Source: Stenotrophomonas koreensis
GTDB taxonomy: Bacteria; Pseudomonadota; Gammaproteobacteria; Xanthomonadales; Xanthomonadaceae
Direction: 5' to 3'
Assembly (NCBI RefSeq): GCF_001431525.1
Contig: NZ_LDJH01000003.1
Location: 18,832 to 82,831, forward strand
DNA: 64,000 nt
Numbering within the stretch: position 1 is the stretch's first letter; the number at the start of each line of letters is the position of its first letter. The translations under genes were made by a program, and so were the position numbers. Under the pieces are notes generated by a model. The model searched no databases. It was not told the DNA's origin and worked only from the letters and a program-made list of their open reading frames with translations. Positions 9,963-18,808 of this stretch are shown piece by piece.

Positions 9963-10242
9963 GGCACGCTTCGTCAACGACACCCTGGTGCTGGGCGGAG
10001 AGCTCGACCGTGCCGCGGCCAGCCAGCTGTGGCCGCAACTGGCCGCCCATGCCGGCAGCGTGGCGCGCATCGACCTGCAGGCAACCACCCGGCTGGATTC
10101 GGCCGGGCTGGCACTGCTGAGCCACCTCGCTGGCCCCGGGCTGGAACTGCTCGGCCATCCTGCCGGACTGGATGAGTTGATCGCCGCCTACCGACTGAGC
10201 CCGCAACTGGGCTTTTCACCCCCTCATTCTCCCGTGGTTTGA
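9952..10242 (+). CDS. mlaB: STAS-domain protein MlaB
   Basis: MlaB is the small cytoplasmic STAS protein that stabilises MlaF and modulates transport. The ATG at 9952 lies inside mlaC (11-base overlap) and gives 96 residues. The preceding in-frame extension is mlaC read in another frame. The sequence shows the STAS pattern: LVLGGELDRAAASQLW for the first strand and helix, then TTRLDSAGLALLSHLA with the conserved D-S-x-G loop. It ends 2 bp before mlaA. Overlapping genes imply translational coupling. Confidence 0.88.
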   Translation: MAAEARFVNDTLVLGGELDRAAASQLWPQLAAHAGSVARIDLQATTRLDSAGLALLSHLAGPGLELLGHPAGLDELIAAYRLSPQLGFSPPHSPVV

Positions 10243-10243
10243 C

Positions 10244-11107
10244 ATGACACTTGCCCGCCCCTTGCAGACCCTGCTGTTGACCTCAGCCATCGCGCTGGCC
10301 TTGCCGGCGTACGCCCAGCAAGCCGAGCCGGCCGACAAGGCACAGAAGGCCAGCAGCGAACAGGCCGGCACCAGCGTCATTGAAGACGACTTTGCCGCCC
10401 TGTACGGCACCCCGGCCGATGCCCAGGCACAAACCACCCGCAACGCAGATCCGTGGGAGCCGTACAACCGCCGCATGCATCGCTTCAACAATGCGGTGGA
10501 CCGCACCGTGGCCCGTCCGCTGGCCACCACCTATGTCAAGGTCGTGCCGCAGTTCGCACGCACCGGTGTGCGCAACTTCTTCAGCAACCTGCGCGCGCCG
10601 GTGACGATGGTCAACCAGGCCCTGCAGGGTCGCGGTGATGACGCCTGGGATACCTTGGGACGTTTCCTGATCAACACCACCGTCGGTGTCGGCGGCCTGT
10701 TCGATCCGGCCAGCGCCGACCAGGTACCCAAGCGCAGCGAGGACTTCGGCCAGACCCTGGGCGTCTGGGGTTGGCAGGACTCGCGCTATGTCGAGCTGCC
10801 GTTGTTTGGCCCGCGCACCGTGCGGGATGTGGTCGGCATGGGCGGTGACATGCCGCTGTCGCCGATCCGCCAGGTCGAGCTGGACACCGCGCGCATCGGC
10901 CTGCAGGGCCTGCAGCTGGTCGATACCCGTGCCCAGCTGATGGCCATTGACGGGCTGCGTGACAGTGCCCTGGACGAATACGCGATGACCCGCGATGCCT
11001 GGCTGCAGCGACGCAACTACCAGATCCAGCAGGACCGCCGCGGCGGCGACAACGAGTACCCCACCGTGCCGGTGGATGCGATGCCGATGCCGGACTGGAA
11101 CAACTGA
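10244..11107 (+). CDS. mlaA: Outer-membrane lipid asymmetry protein MlaA (VacJ)
   Basis: MlaA removes mislocalised phospholipid from the outer leaflet of the outer membrane and passes it to MlaC. The 287-residue protein contains the VacJ signature: DPWEPYNRRMHRFN near residue 69, FFSNLRAPVTMVNQALQG, and FGQTLGVWG with the LPLFGPRTVRD motif. The N-terminus is a signal peptide ending in a PAYA-QQ type site. There is no cysteine and no lipobox, whereas E. coli MlaA is a lipoprotein. Last gene of the cluster, followed by a strong hairpin. Confidence 0.93.
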   Translation: MTLARPLQTLLLTSAIALALPAYAQQAEPADKAQKASSEQAGTSVIEDDFAALYGTPADAQAQTTRNADPWEPYNRRMHRFNNAVDRTVARPLATTYVKVVPQFARTGVRNFFSNLRAPVTMVNQALQGRGDDAWDTLGRFLINTTVGVGGLFDPASADQVPKRSEDFGQTLGVWGWQDSRYVELPLFGPRTVRDVVGMGGDMPLSPIRQVELDTARIGLQGLQLVDTRAQLMAIDGLRDSALDEYAMTRDAWLQRRNYQIQQDRRGGDNEYPTVPVDAMPMPDWNN

Positions 11108-11126
11108 GCGCCAGCGCCTGCCGCTG

Positions 11127-11165
11127 GGAATGAAAAAGCCCGGAATTTCCGGGCTTTTTCATTCC
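11127..11165 (+). terminator. Rho-independent terminator after mlaFEDCBA
   Basis: A near-perfect palindrome with a GC-rich core (agcccgg/ccgggct) flanked by an A-run and a matching T-run, 20 bp after the mlaA stop. The symmetry lets it act in both directions. Confidence 0.85.
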
Positions 11166-11277
11166 TGCGCTGATCATCGCAACTTCGGCAGCACACTTGC
11201 GAACCCGGCACTCAGACCAATCAGCTCTTTCTGGATTCCCGCTCTCCCGGTAAGAATCCCCCTGTGCATGCAGGCAA

Positions 11278-11436
11278 TCAGGCATGCGCCAGCATCCGTA
11301 CCGATGCTGCAAATTCCAGCGCCACGACCGCCATGTCGTGGCTCAGAACCAGCCGGCGGGAAGCATCGAACAGGGGAAATGCGCTTGCCTGGTCCAGCAC
11401 AGCAATGAACTTTTCCGCCCGTTCGATATCAAGCAT
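11278..11436 (-). CDS. Possible small protein downstream of the glutathione peroxidase gene, 52 aa
   Basis: Short minus-strand frame starting at ATG 11436, 16 bp after the peroxidase stop. The translation (MLDIERAEKFIAVLDQ...) is rich in ordinary helix-forming residues and looks more protein-like than shadow frames nearby. I recognise no family, and there is no good Shine-Dalgarno site. If real, it is cotranscribed with the peroxidase gene. Confidence 0.35.
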   Translation of the reverse strand: MLDIERAEKFIAVLDQASAFPLFDASRRLVLSHDMAVVALEFAASVRMLAHA

Positions 11437-11452
11437 GGGTTGCAACCGGTTT

Positions 11453-11998
11453 TCAGCCCGCCAGTGCGGCGTCGATCGCCTCGCGCAGGCGCGCATCATC
11501 GGCGGCCACATCCGGCGCGAAGCGGGCAAGCACGGCGCCGTCCTTGCCGACCAGGAACTTCTCGAAGTTCCACAGCACCGCCGGTGCCGGGTTGGTGGCA
11601 ATGCCGAAGCCTTCCAGCCTTTCACGCATCGGGCCTTCGCCAATCGCGGCCGGCTGGGCGGCGGTCAACGCCTGGTACAGCGGGTGGATGTCGGCACCGG
11701 CAACGCTGATCTTGGCAAACATCGGGAAGCTGACATCGAAGTTGAGCGCGCAGAAGCTTTTGATCTCTTCCTCGCTGCCCGGTTCCTGGCCGTTGAAGTT
11801 GTTGGCCGGGAAGCCCAGCACTTCCAGGCCGGCATCCTTCTTCTCACGGTAGAGCTTTTCCAGCCCTTCGTACTGCGGGGTCAGCCCGCACTTGGAGGCG
11901 GTGTTGACCACCAGCAGCACACGTCCGCGGTAATCGGCCAGCGAGCTGGCGGCGCCATCAATGGTGGTCAGGGGGATGTCTTGGATCGACTGGCTCAT
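11453..11998 (-). CDS. Glutathione peroxidase-type thiol peroxidase (BtuE-like)
   Basis: Reduces peroxides using thioredoxin or glutathione. The 181-residue protein has the catalytic Cys37 in NTASKCGLTPQYEGL, Gln71 in the NFNGQEPG motif and a Trp in the VLWNFEKF motif. Cys83 is a candidate resolving cysteine, suggesting thioredoxin-dependent chemistry. No signal peptide, so probably cytoplasmic. The length is typical for bacterial members (160-185). It is separated by 111 bp from rmuC on the same strand. Confidence 0.92.
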   Translation of the reverse strand: MSQSIQDIPLTTIDGAASSLADYRGRVLLVVNTASKCGLTPQYEGLEKLYREKKDAGLEVLGFPANNFNGQEPGSEEEIKSFCALNFDVSFPMFAKISVAGADIHPLYQALTAAQPAAIGEGPMRERLEGFGIATNPAPAVLWNFEKFLVGKDGAVLARFAPDVAADDARLREAIDAALAG

Positions 11999-12109
11999 AA
12001 CCGGCTCTTGGGGGTGAATGTGGAGGCCCTAGGATAGACCGCGCAAGGTTCAATCGATGCAAACCAGCGCAGCAGGTGGTATCGGCTGGAGGCATGCACC
12101 AGCGTGCGA

Positions 12110-13606
12110 TCAGGCTTCCCCCTCCGCCCGGGCCGGGGGATCCGCCAGCAAGGCCTGCTGGTCGCTGGGCAGGGTCTCCACCTCGCGCAGGCGACGCTCG
12201 ATGGCACGCGTACGCACGCCGGTCTGGTCGATCTGGCGACTGGCCTGTTCCAGTTTGTTCTTGACGTTGTCCAGCACATCGCCAAATTTGCCGAACTCGC
12301 TCTTGGCCGCTGCCAGGACGCGCCAGACCTCGGCCGAGCGCTGCTCGATGGCCACGGTCCGGAAACCGACCTGCAGGCTGGTCAGCAACGCCAGCAGGGT
12401 GGTCGGACCGGCCAGCGTGATGCGCCATTGCCGCTGCACCGCCTCGAACAGGCCGGGGCGGCGCAGTACCTCGGCATACAGGCCTTCGGTGGGCAGGAAC
12501 AGCACCGCAAATTCAGTGGTGTGCGGAGCGGCGACATACTTGTCGGCAATCCGCCGGGCCTCCTCGCGGACCCGCCGTTCCAGCGCATCACCGGCCGCGC
12601 GTGCGGCATCGCTGTCGGCACGCTCCTGGGCATCGAGCAGGCGCTCGTAGTCCTCGCGCGGGAACTTGGCATCGATCGGCAGCCAGACCACGCCGTCGGC
12701 GCTGGAGCCGGGGAAACGCACCGCGAACTCGACCCGTTCGCTGCTGCCGGGCACGGTGGCGACATTGGCCGCGTACTGGTCCGGGGTGAACACCTGCTCC
12801 AGCAGCGCCGCCAGCTGTACCTCGCCAAAAATGCCGCGGCTTTTGACATTGGTCAGCACCCGCTGCAGCCCGCCGACATCACTGGCCAGCTTGTTCATGT
12901 CGCCCAGGCCCTGGTGCACCTGCGAAAGCATCGCCGCGACATTGCCAAAGCTCTCGGTCAGCCGGGTTTCCAGCGTGGCATGCAGCTTTTCATCCACGGT
13001 CTGGCGCATCTGCTCCAGCCGCTGGGCGTTGTCGCTCTGCAGCGCGCGCAGCTGCTGCTCCAGGGTGGTACGCATCTGTTCGATGCCCTGGGCATTGCGC
13101 ACGGTCAGCTCGGCCAGGCGCTGGTTCAGCGCCTCGGCAAAGCGCTGCTGTGCCTGGCTGTGCTCCTCGCGGGCACGGCGGCTGTCATCGAGCATGGCCT
13201 GGCGGTTGCTGCTCTGCTGCTCGGCCAGCGCCTGGGTCAGACCCGCCAGCTGCTCGCCGAACAGGCGCAGGCGGGTCTCCTGGGCCTGCCCGGCCAGTTC
13301 CAGCTGGCTACGCACTTCCTGCAGCCGTTGCCCGAGCATCACCGCACTGGCCTGCTGGCTGCGGCTGGCCTCCTCGCGCGCCAGCCGGGCCTGTTCTTCA
13401 CTGCCGCGGCGCAGCTGATCCAGTTGATGGTCACTGCCGGCGGCCTGCTCATTGAGCTGTTCGCGCAGCTCACTGCGCCCCAGGCGCAGTTCCTCGCGCA
13501 GGCTGTGCTCGAGCCCGGCAGTGTGGGAAGGGCGCAGCAACAACACCAGTTGTGCCACCAGTACAGCCACCAGCAAGGCGGCAATCACAAGAAATTCGGT
13601 CTGCAT
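12110..13606 (-). CDS. rmuC: DNA recombination protein RmuC
   Basis: RmuC limits DNA inversions and rearrangements; the family is predicted to be nuclease-related. The 498-residue product has an N-terminal membrane anchor (about residues 6-26), a long Gln/Glu/Arg-rich coiled coil to about residue 230, then the RmuC domain with the block GIFGEVQLAALLEQ, LPIDAKFPREDYERLL and AVLFLPTEGLYAE. Its length fits the family. It starts 102 bp from the divergent exported deoxyribosyltransferase-like gene. Confidence 0.93.
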   Translation of the reverse strand: MQTEFLVIAALLVAVLVAQLVLLLRPSHTAGLEHSLREELRLGRSELREQLNEQAAGSDHQLDQLRRGSEEQARLAREEASRSQQASAVMLGQRLQEVRSQLELAGQAQETRLRLFGEQLAGLTQALAEQQSSNRQAMLDDSRRAREEHSQAQQRFAEALNQRLAELTVRNAQGIEQMRTTLEQQLRALQSDNAQRLEQMRQTVDEKLHATLETRLTESFGNVAAMLSQVHQGLGDMNKLASDVGGLQRVLTNVKSRGIFGEVQLAALLEQVFTPDQYAANVATVPGSSERVEFAVRFPGSSADGVVWLPIDAKFPREDYERLLDAQERADSDAARAAGDALERRVREEARRIADKYVAAPHTTEFAVLFLPTEGLYAEVLRRPGLFEAVQRQWRITLAGPTTLLALLTSLQVGFRTVAIEQRSAEVWRVLAAAKSEFGKFGDVLDNVKNKLEQASRQIDQTGVRTRAIERRLREVETLPSDQQALLADPPARAEGEA

Positions 13607-13708
13607 GCCGCCAGTGTAGCCAGCCTCGTCTCACCGCTTGCGTCAGTCAGTGCCGGCCGGTGATCTGCGATCATGGCGTCCTCGCACTCATTCACCACCT
13701 GCCCCGCC

Positions 13709-14308
13709 ATGCCCCTTCGCCACTGCCTGTCCGTTGCCCTGTTGCTGCTGTCTGCCTGGGCCAGCGCGGCGCCGTCGGTCACCATTGCCTCGCCTGCCCC
13801 GCTGCCGGCCGATGATGCCCGGCCCCGCGTGTTCCTGGCCGGCAGCATCGACAACGGACGTGCCACCGACTGGCAGGCCGAGGTCAGCGCGGCCTTGGCA
13901 GACATGGACGTGATCATCCTCAACCCACGCCGCGCTGACTGGAACCCGGCCTGGCAGTCCAGCACTGACGAGCCGGAATTCGTGCGCCAGGTGCGCTGGG
14001 AACTGGAAGCGCTGGAACAGTCCGACGTGGTGCTGATGTATTTCGCCCCGGGCAGCCAGAGCCCGATCACCCTGCTCGAGTTCGGCCTGCACGCCCGCGA
14101 GGGCAAGCTGCTGGTGGCCGCACCGGAGGGCTTCTGGCGCAAGGGCAATGTGGACATCACCGCCGACCATTACGGTGTGCCGCGCTTTGCCACGCTTTCC
14201 TCGCTGATCCAGGCCACCCGCATGCGCCTGAATGCCCTGGCCGCACAACGTGGCGATGCCACCGATACCAACACCACTGCGGGCAACGATCCGGCGCAGG
14301 TGCACTGA
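13709..14308 (+). CDS. Nucleoside 2-deoxyribosyltransferase-like protein with a signal peptide
   Basis: The fold of nucleoside 2-deoxyribosyltransferase-like enzymes is visible: RVFLAGSIDNGRATDWQ near the N-terminus, DVIILNPRRADWNP, a helix WELEALEQSD, VVLMYFAPGSQSPITLLEFG with the expected catalytic Glu, and GKLLVAAPEGFW. With the ATG at 13709 the protein begins MPLRHCLSVALLLLSAWASA, a clear Sec signal peptide. An in-frame start at 13673 would add 12 residues ahead of it. Export would be unusual for this family. It ends 7 bp before the LysE-type gene, so the two probably share a transcript. The substrate is unknown. Confidence 0.75.
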   Translation: MPLRHCLSVALLLLSAWASAAPSVTIASPAPLPADDARPRVFLAGSIDNGRATDWQAEVSAALADMDVIILNPRRADWNPAWQSSTDEPEFVRQVRWELEALEQSDVVLMYFAPGSQSPITLLEFGLHAREGKLLVAAPEGFWRKGNVDITADHYGVPRFATLSSLIQATRMRLNALAAQRGDATDTNTTAGNDPAQVH

Positions 14309-14315
14309 GCCGGCC

Positions 14316-14945
14316 ATGAGTGTTCTGGGCATTACCGACGTGTGGCTGTACGCCGCCGCCGTCACCGTCTTCGTCCTGATCCCCGGGCCGGGCATGCTGT
14401 CGCTGCTCACCGCCAGCGCGCGCGGTGGTGCACGCGCGGGCTGGGCGACCTGGGCCGGCCTGGTGGTTGGCGAACAGCTGTTCATCCTGGCTGCCGCCCT
14501 GGGGGTAGCTGCGGCCCTGGCGGCCCATCCGGTGCTGTTTGCGGCCCTGCAATGGGCCGGGGTGGCCTATCTGGCCTGGATCGGCCTGGGCCTGCTGCGT
14601 TCAAGCGCCGGCAGCGGCGCGCCAGCCCCCAGCCCGCGCGGCGGTGATTTTGCCAACGGCGTGGCCGTGACCCTGCTCAATCCGAAGTCGATCGGGTTCT
14701 ATGTGGCTTTCTTTCCGCTGTTCATCGACCCGCATCGACAGCGGGGTGCCCTGACTTTCCTGGCCATGGATGCCCTGATCATCGGCATCAGCCTGGTCTT
14801 CAGCGCCGGCCTGATCGCCGTCGGCCACCACGGTGCACGCCGGCTGGCGGCCCGCCCGGCGGCAGGCCTGTGGCTAAAGCGCGGCGCCGGCGTTGTGCTG
14901 CTGGGCTTTGCACTGCGCCTGGCCCTGGGCAGCCAGGGCGGCTGA
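14316..14945 (+). CDS. LysE/RhtB-family amino acid exporter
   Basis: An inner-membrane efflux protein for amino acids or similar metabolites; the substrate cannot be read from sequence. 209 residues with about six transmembrane segments. It has the family motifs FVLIPGPGMLSLLTASARGG near the N-terminus and NGVAVTLLNPKSIGFYVAFF in the middle. The start at 14316 is chosen because the longer frame to 14232 overlaps the upstream gene. Seven bases separate it from the preceding stop. Confidence 0.88.
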   Translation: MSVLGITDVWLYAAAVTVFVLIPGPGMLSLLTASARGGARAGWATWAGLVVGEQLFILAAALGVAAALAAHPVLFAALQWAGVAYLAWIGLGLLRSSAGSGAPAPSPRGGDFANGVAVTLLNPKSIGFYVAFFPLFIDPHRQRGALTFLAMDALIIGISLVFSAGLIAVGHHGARRLAARPAAGLWLKRGAGVVLLGFALRLALGSQGG

Positions 14946-14981
14946 CGGCACGCCCCTGCGGCGGCCTTGCCGGAAACGACA

Positions 14982-15007
14982 ACGGGCAGGCCCTGCGGCC
15001 TGCCCGT
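14982..15007. terminator. GC-rich hairpin between convergent genes
   Basis: The arms acgggcaggcc and ggcctgcccgt form a strong stem between the LysE-type gene and the convergent dipeptidase gene. It has no clear T-run on either side, so it may be a weak bidirectional terminator or an RNA 3'-end stabiliser. Confidence 0.5.
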
Positions 15008-15029
15008 CATGCATCGCACCACTGCCGGC

Positions 15030-16262
15030 TTACTTGCCGGCCTGTGCCTTGGCGTAATCCTGCACCTGTGCCATCACCCGCAACACATTGCCGCCCCAGA
15101 TGCCGGCGATCTGCTGCTCGCTGTAGCCCTGGCGCAGCAGCCAGGCGGTGATCCGCGGCAGCTGGCTGACATCGGGGTGGCCTTCCACGCCACCGCCACC
15201 GTCCCAGTCCATGCCGATGGCCACATGCTCCGGGCCGACCACCTTCAGGATGTGCTCCAGGTGGGCAAAGAAGTCATCCTCGGTTGCCTTGCGCACCGGG
15301 TGTTCGGCATCGATCGCCGCATAGCCACGGGCCAGTTCGACCCCCGAGGCCATGGTCATTCCGCGCCAGCCGCCCAGACGCTGCTCCAGCGCATTTTCTG
15401 CCGCCTTGCGCTCGGCACTGGCACCGGTATCGACCAGGTAGCCGCCGTAGGCGTTGACATGGATCACCCCGCCCTTGGCGGCGAGCTGGCGCAGGCGCGC
15501 GTCATCGATGTTGCGCGGGTGGTCGTACAGCGCCTTGGCCGAGCTGTGCGAGAGCACCAGCGGTACCGGCAACATTTCGATCAGGTCATCGAACACCGCG
15601 TCGGAGGCGTGCGACTGGTCGATCATGATGCCCAGCGCGGTGGCCTGTTCCACCAGCGCGCGGCCGGCCGGACTCAGGCCATTCCATTCCGGCTCGGCGG
15701 TGCCGGCGTCGCCGAAGCCGTTGTTGCCGGTATGGGTGATCGAAAGCAGGCGCAGGCCGGCCTGGTGGTAGAACGACAGCAAGCTGGGGTCATGCTGCAG
15801 CGGGCTGGCATTTTCCATCGAGATCAGCACCACCCGCTTGCCGGCGGCCTTGATCGCCGCCACCTCGGCGGGAGTCCGCGCGATGGCCAGGCGGTCGTGG
15901 TGGGCGGCCACGGTGGTGTGGATGGCCAACAGCCGGCGCAGGCCGGCATCACGGTCGGCGATCAGGCTGGCCGGGCTGCGGTCGCTCTGGCCGGTGTAGA
16001 TGGTGAAGAAGCCGCCATCGAGCAGGCCGGCATCCATGCGCGGCAGGTCCACCTGCGACAGCGCGTTGCCGCTGTGGTCGTGGCGGATGTCGAAGTCCGG
16101 GCGCTCGAAGTTGGCCGGGGTATCCAGGTGACCGTCCAGGGTCAGGATGCGTGCCTGCAGCGCGCGCGCCGCCTCCAGTTCGGCTGCCGTGAATTGCGCG
16201 GCGTAGGCCGAGGGCAGGGCAAGGGCAAGGCTGAGCAGCAACGGCAGGCGACGGCGGATCAT
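15030..16262 (-). CDS. Exported M19-family membrane dipeptidase
   Basis: A zinc dipeptidase of the renal dipeptidase (peptidase M19) family. 410 residues from the ATG at 16262. The N-terminus MIRRRLPLLLSLALALPSAYA is a Sec signal peptide, placing it in the periplasm. The zinc ligands are suggested by LDGHLDTP (HxD), a Glu in VVLISMENASPL, LVLSHSSAKALYDHPRN and GMDWDGG near the C-terminus. A longer frame to 16664 is shadow sequence. Divergent from the AI-2E permease gene. Confidence 0.9.
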   Translation of the reverse strand: MIRRRLPLLLSLALALPSAYAAQFTAAELEAARALQARILTLDGHLDTPANFERPDFDIRHDHSGNALSQVDLPRMDAGLLDGGFFTIYTGQSDRSPASLIADRDAGLRRLLAIHTTVAAHHDRLAIARTPAEVAAIKAAGKRVVLISMENASPLQHDPSLLSFYHQAGLRLLSITHTGNNGFGDAGTAEPEWNGLSPAGRALVEQATALGIMIDQSHASDAVFDDLIEMLPVPLVLSHSSAKALYDHPRNIDDARLRQLAAKGGVIHVNAYGGYLVDTGASAERKAAENALEQRLGGWRGMTMASGVELARGYAAIDAEHPVRKATEDDFFAHLEHILKVVGPEHVAIGMDWDGGGGVEGHPDVSQLPRITAWLLRQGYSEQQIAGIWGGNVLRVMAQVQDYAKAQAGK

Positions 16263-16398
16263 GGGTTCTCCGGAGATTGCGGTAGGGGCCGGGCACGTGG
16301 ACCGGCCCGGCAGGGCCATCGTGAGTATGCCCTGTGGCCTGGCCCAGTGGTCTGCCTTCACAGCCACTGCGCACCGGCGTGAACCAGCATAGGGGCAT

Positions 16399-18783
16399 TT
16401 GCCGCTGTTGACTGCCGTGACCGACGACCACCCGCCCCACACCGCTGCCACGCCTGCGCCCGCGTCCCCGTCGCTGCCACCGGCAGAGTCCGCGCTGCTG
16501 TGGGCGCCCCTGCTGGAGCTGGTGCCGGCCCTGCGGGTATTGGTCGGTCTGGGCATTGCCGCGCTGGTGATCGCCGCCCTGCACCTGGGCCGCGACCTGC
16601 TGATCCCGCTGGCCCTGGCCGGCCTGCTTGGCTTCCTGCTCGACCCGGCGGTGTGCCGGCTCAAGCGCTGGGGGTTGCCGCGGGCCCTGGCGGTGGCCCT
16701 GGTCGGGCTGGCGGCACTGGGCAGCCTGGTCGCTGCCGGCGCCTACCTCACCGTGCAGTTGCGGGCGGTGAGCACCGACCTGCCGACCTACCAGGACACC
16801 ATCCGCGGCAAGATCGGCCAGCTGCACCAGCAACTGCGGGGACCCAGTGCCTGGGACGGGGCGGTGTCCACCCTGGATACCGTGCAGGACCAGATCCAGC
16901 AGGTGACCGAGGACACGCCGCGGCCGACCCAGCGGGTGGAAGTGGTGCAGCCGCCGCCGGGGCCGATCGTCACCGCCAGCCAGTGGCTGGCGCGCATCGG
17001 CGGGCCGCTGGCCACCGCGGCGATCGTGGCGCTGTTCGTGATCCTGATCCTGCTGGACCGCGACAGCCTGCGCGACCGCATGCTGCGGCTGATGGGCGGC
17101 GGCAACCTGCACCGTGCCACCGATGCCCTGGACGAGGCGACCACACGCATCAGCCGTTACCTGCGCATGCAGCTGATCATCAATGCCAGCTATGGCGTGC
17201 CGATGGCGGTGGGGCTGTGGTTCATCGGTGTTCCCGGTGCCGTGCTGTGGGGCGCGCTGGCCACGGTGATGCGCTTTGTGCCGTATGTCGGGCCACTGGT
17301 TTCGGCGCTGTTCCCGCTGACCCTGGCCTTCGCGGTGAGCCCGGGCTGGGAAATGGTGCTGTGGACACTGGCCTTGATCGCCGTGCTGGAGCTGCTGAGC
17401 AACTATCTGCTCGAGCCGTGGCTGTATGGCGCCTCCACCGGGCTGTCGACCCTGTCAGTGATCGTGGCGGCCATCTTCTGGACCGCACTGTGGGGGCCGA
17501 TCGGGCTGATCCTGTCGACCCCGCTGACCGTGTGCCTGCTGGTCCTCGGGCGGCATGTGCCCGGGTTGGGCTTCATCGAAGGGCTGCTCGGGACCACCCC
17601 GGTGCTGGCCTTGCCGCAGCGGCTGTACCAACGGCTGCTGGCCGGGGATGTCGAGGAAGCGACGGACATGGCCAGCCAGTACATCGACGCGGCCATCGGC
17701 CCGGAACACACCGATGCGGCCCGGGTCGCGGCAGCCGTCACCGCCTTTTATGACCAGGTCGGCCTGCCGATACTGCAGCTGGCCAGCCAGCAGCACGCCG
17801 GCACCGCCACCGCCCAGCACCGGTTGCGCCTGGCCCAGGGTATGGACGCGCTGCTGGAGGAGCTGGAAGAACAATACCCGGCTCCCGAAGCGCGCCAGCA
17901 CCCGTCATCGGTGCACTGTGTCGGCGTGCGCTGGGAGGTCGATGGCTTTGCCGCCGCGATGGCCGCCCATGCGCTGCGCCTGGCCGGCTGGCCGGCGCGG
18001 GCCCATGCGCTGGCCAGCCCGATGACCTGGCGCGCCGCCGAAGACCTCGCCGCCGCGGATATCGTCTGCCTGTCGGTGTTCCACCCACAGCCACCGGCCC
18101 AGTTGCGCCACCTCGCCCGCCGGCTGCGCCGCCGTCACCCGGCCCTGCGGGTCGTTGCCGCACCGTGGCTGGCCGCTGCTTCCAGCGTGGAACAATGGCA
18201 ACTTGGCCGCAGCGGCCTGGACGGCGTGGCGCAGGATCTGGGCGCACTGCTGCTGCAGGTGGCCAGCCTCGCCGACGCGGCCGCCCCCGCGGGCGCCGCC
18301 AGCGGCCAGCGACAGGAAGCGGCCAGGGTCAGTGCCCTGCATGACGAGGGCTGGCTGGACCCGGCCCACCACGCGCTGTTCCATGCCAGCGCGCGCAAGG
18401 CAGCCAATGCCTTCGATACCCGTTATGCCCAGGTCAGCCTGATCGATGCCGACACCGTCCGTGCCCCCGGCTCCTTGCTGCCGACCCTGGCTGACGGCAC
18501 CGCGCTGCCCCGCCAGGACAGCCTGTGTACACATGTGGCGCTGGCAGACGGGCCGCTGGTGATCAACGATCTGAGCGCCGATCCGCGCGCGCAGGGGTTG
18601 CACCTGGTCAACCGCTACCAGCTGCGCTTCTACGCCGGGATGCCGCTGCGCAGCGTCCACGGCGAAGTGGTAGGCTGCCTGTGCCTTATGGACAATGCCC
18701 CGCGCAGCCTGTCGGCACAGGAGCTGGCCCTGCTGGCCGAACTGGCTGCCGAGGTCGAACAGGGCGTGCACGGCGCGGACTGA
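16399..18783 (+). CDS. AI-2E-type permease fused to a B12-binding-like region and a GAF domain
   Basis: Residues about 40-395 are an AI-2E family transporter (PF01594-like): paired N-terminal helices, then the block MRFVPYVGPLVSALFPL and LLEPWLYGASTGLS and WGPIGLILSTPL. About residues 500-600 resemble the Rossmann-like fold of cobalamin-binding sensory domains (GFAAAMAAHALRLAGWPARAH, ADIVCLSV), but the DxHxxG cobalamin ligand motif is missing. Residues 655-790 look like a GAF domain (LCTHVALADGPLVINDLSADPR, FYAGMPLRSVHGEVVGCLCLMD). The 794 aa length is about twice that of a plain permease. The start is uncertain: TTG 16399, TTG 16408 or GTG 16417, with AGGGG at 16391. Confidence 0.82.
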   Translation: MPLLTAVTDDHPPHTAATPAPASPSLPPAESALLWAPLLELVPALRVLVGLGIAALVIAALHLGRDLLIPLALAGLLGFLLDPAVCRLKRWGLPRALAVALVGLAALGSLVAAGAYLTVQLRAVSTDLPTYQDTIRGKIGQLHQQLRGPSAWDGAVSTLDTVQDQIQQVTEDTPRPTQRVEVVQPPPGPIVTASQWLARIGGPLATAAIVALFVILILLDRDSLRDRMLRLMGGGNLHRATDALDEATTRISRYLRMQLIINASYGVPMAVGLWFIGVPGAVLWGALATVMRFVPYVGPLVSALFPLTLAFAVSPGWEMVLWTLALIAVLELLSNYLLEPWLYGASTGLSTLSVIVAAIFWTALWGPIGLILSTPLTVCLLVLGRHVPGLGFIEGLLGTTPVLALPQRLYQRLLAGDVEEATDMASQYIDAAIGPEHTDAARVAAAVTAFYDQVGLPILQLASQQHAGTATAQHRLRLAQGMDALLEELEEQYPAPEARQHPSSVHCVGVRWEVDGFAAAMAAHALRLAGWPARAHALASPMTWRAAEDLAAADIVCLSVFHPQPPAQLRHLARRLRRRHPALRVVAAPWLAAASSVEQWQLGRSGLDGVAQDLGALLLQVASLADAAAPAGAASGQRQEAARVSALHDEGWLDPAHHALFHASARKAANAFDTRYAQVSLIDADTVRAPGSLLPTLADGTALPRQDSLCTHVALADGPLVINDLSADPRAQGLHLVNRYQLRFYAGMPLRSVHGEVVGCLCLMDNAPRSLSAQELALLAELAAEVEQGVHGAD

Positions 18784-18808
18784 CGCCGCGCACGCCCGGC
18801 AGCGGCTC

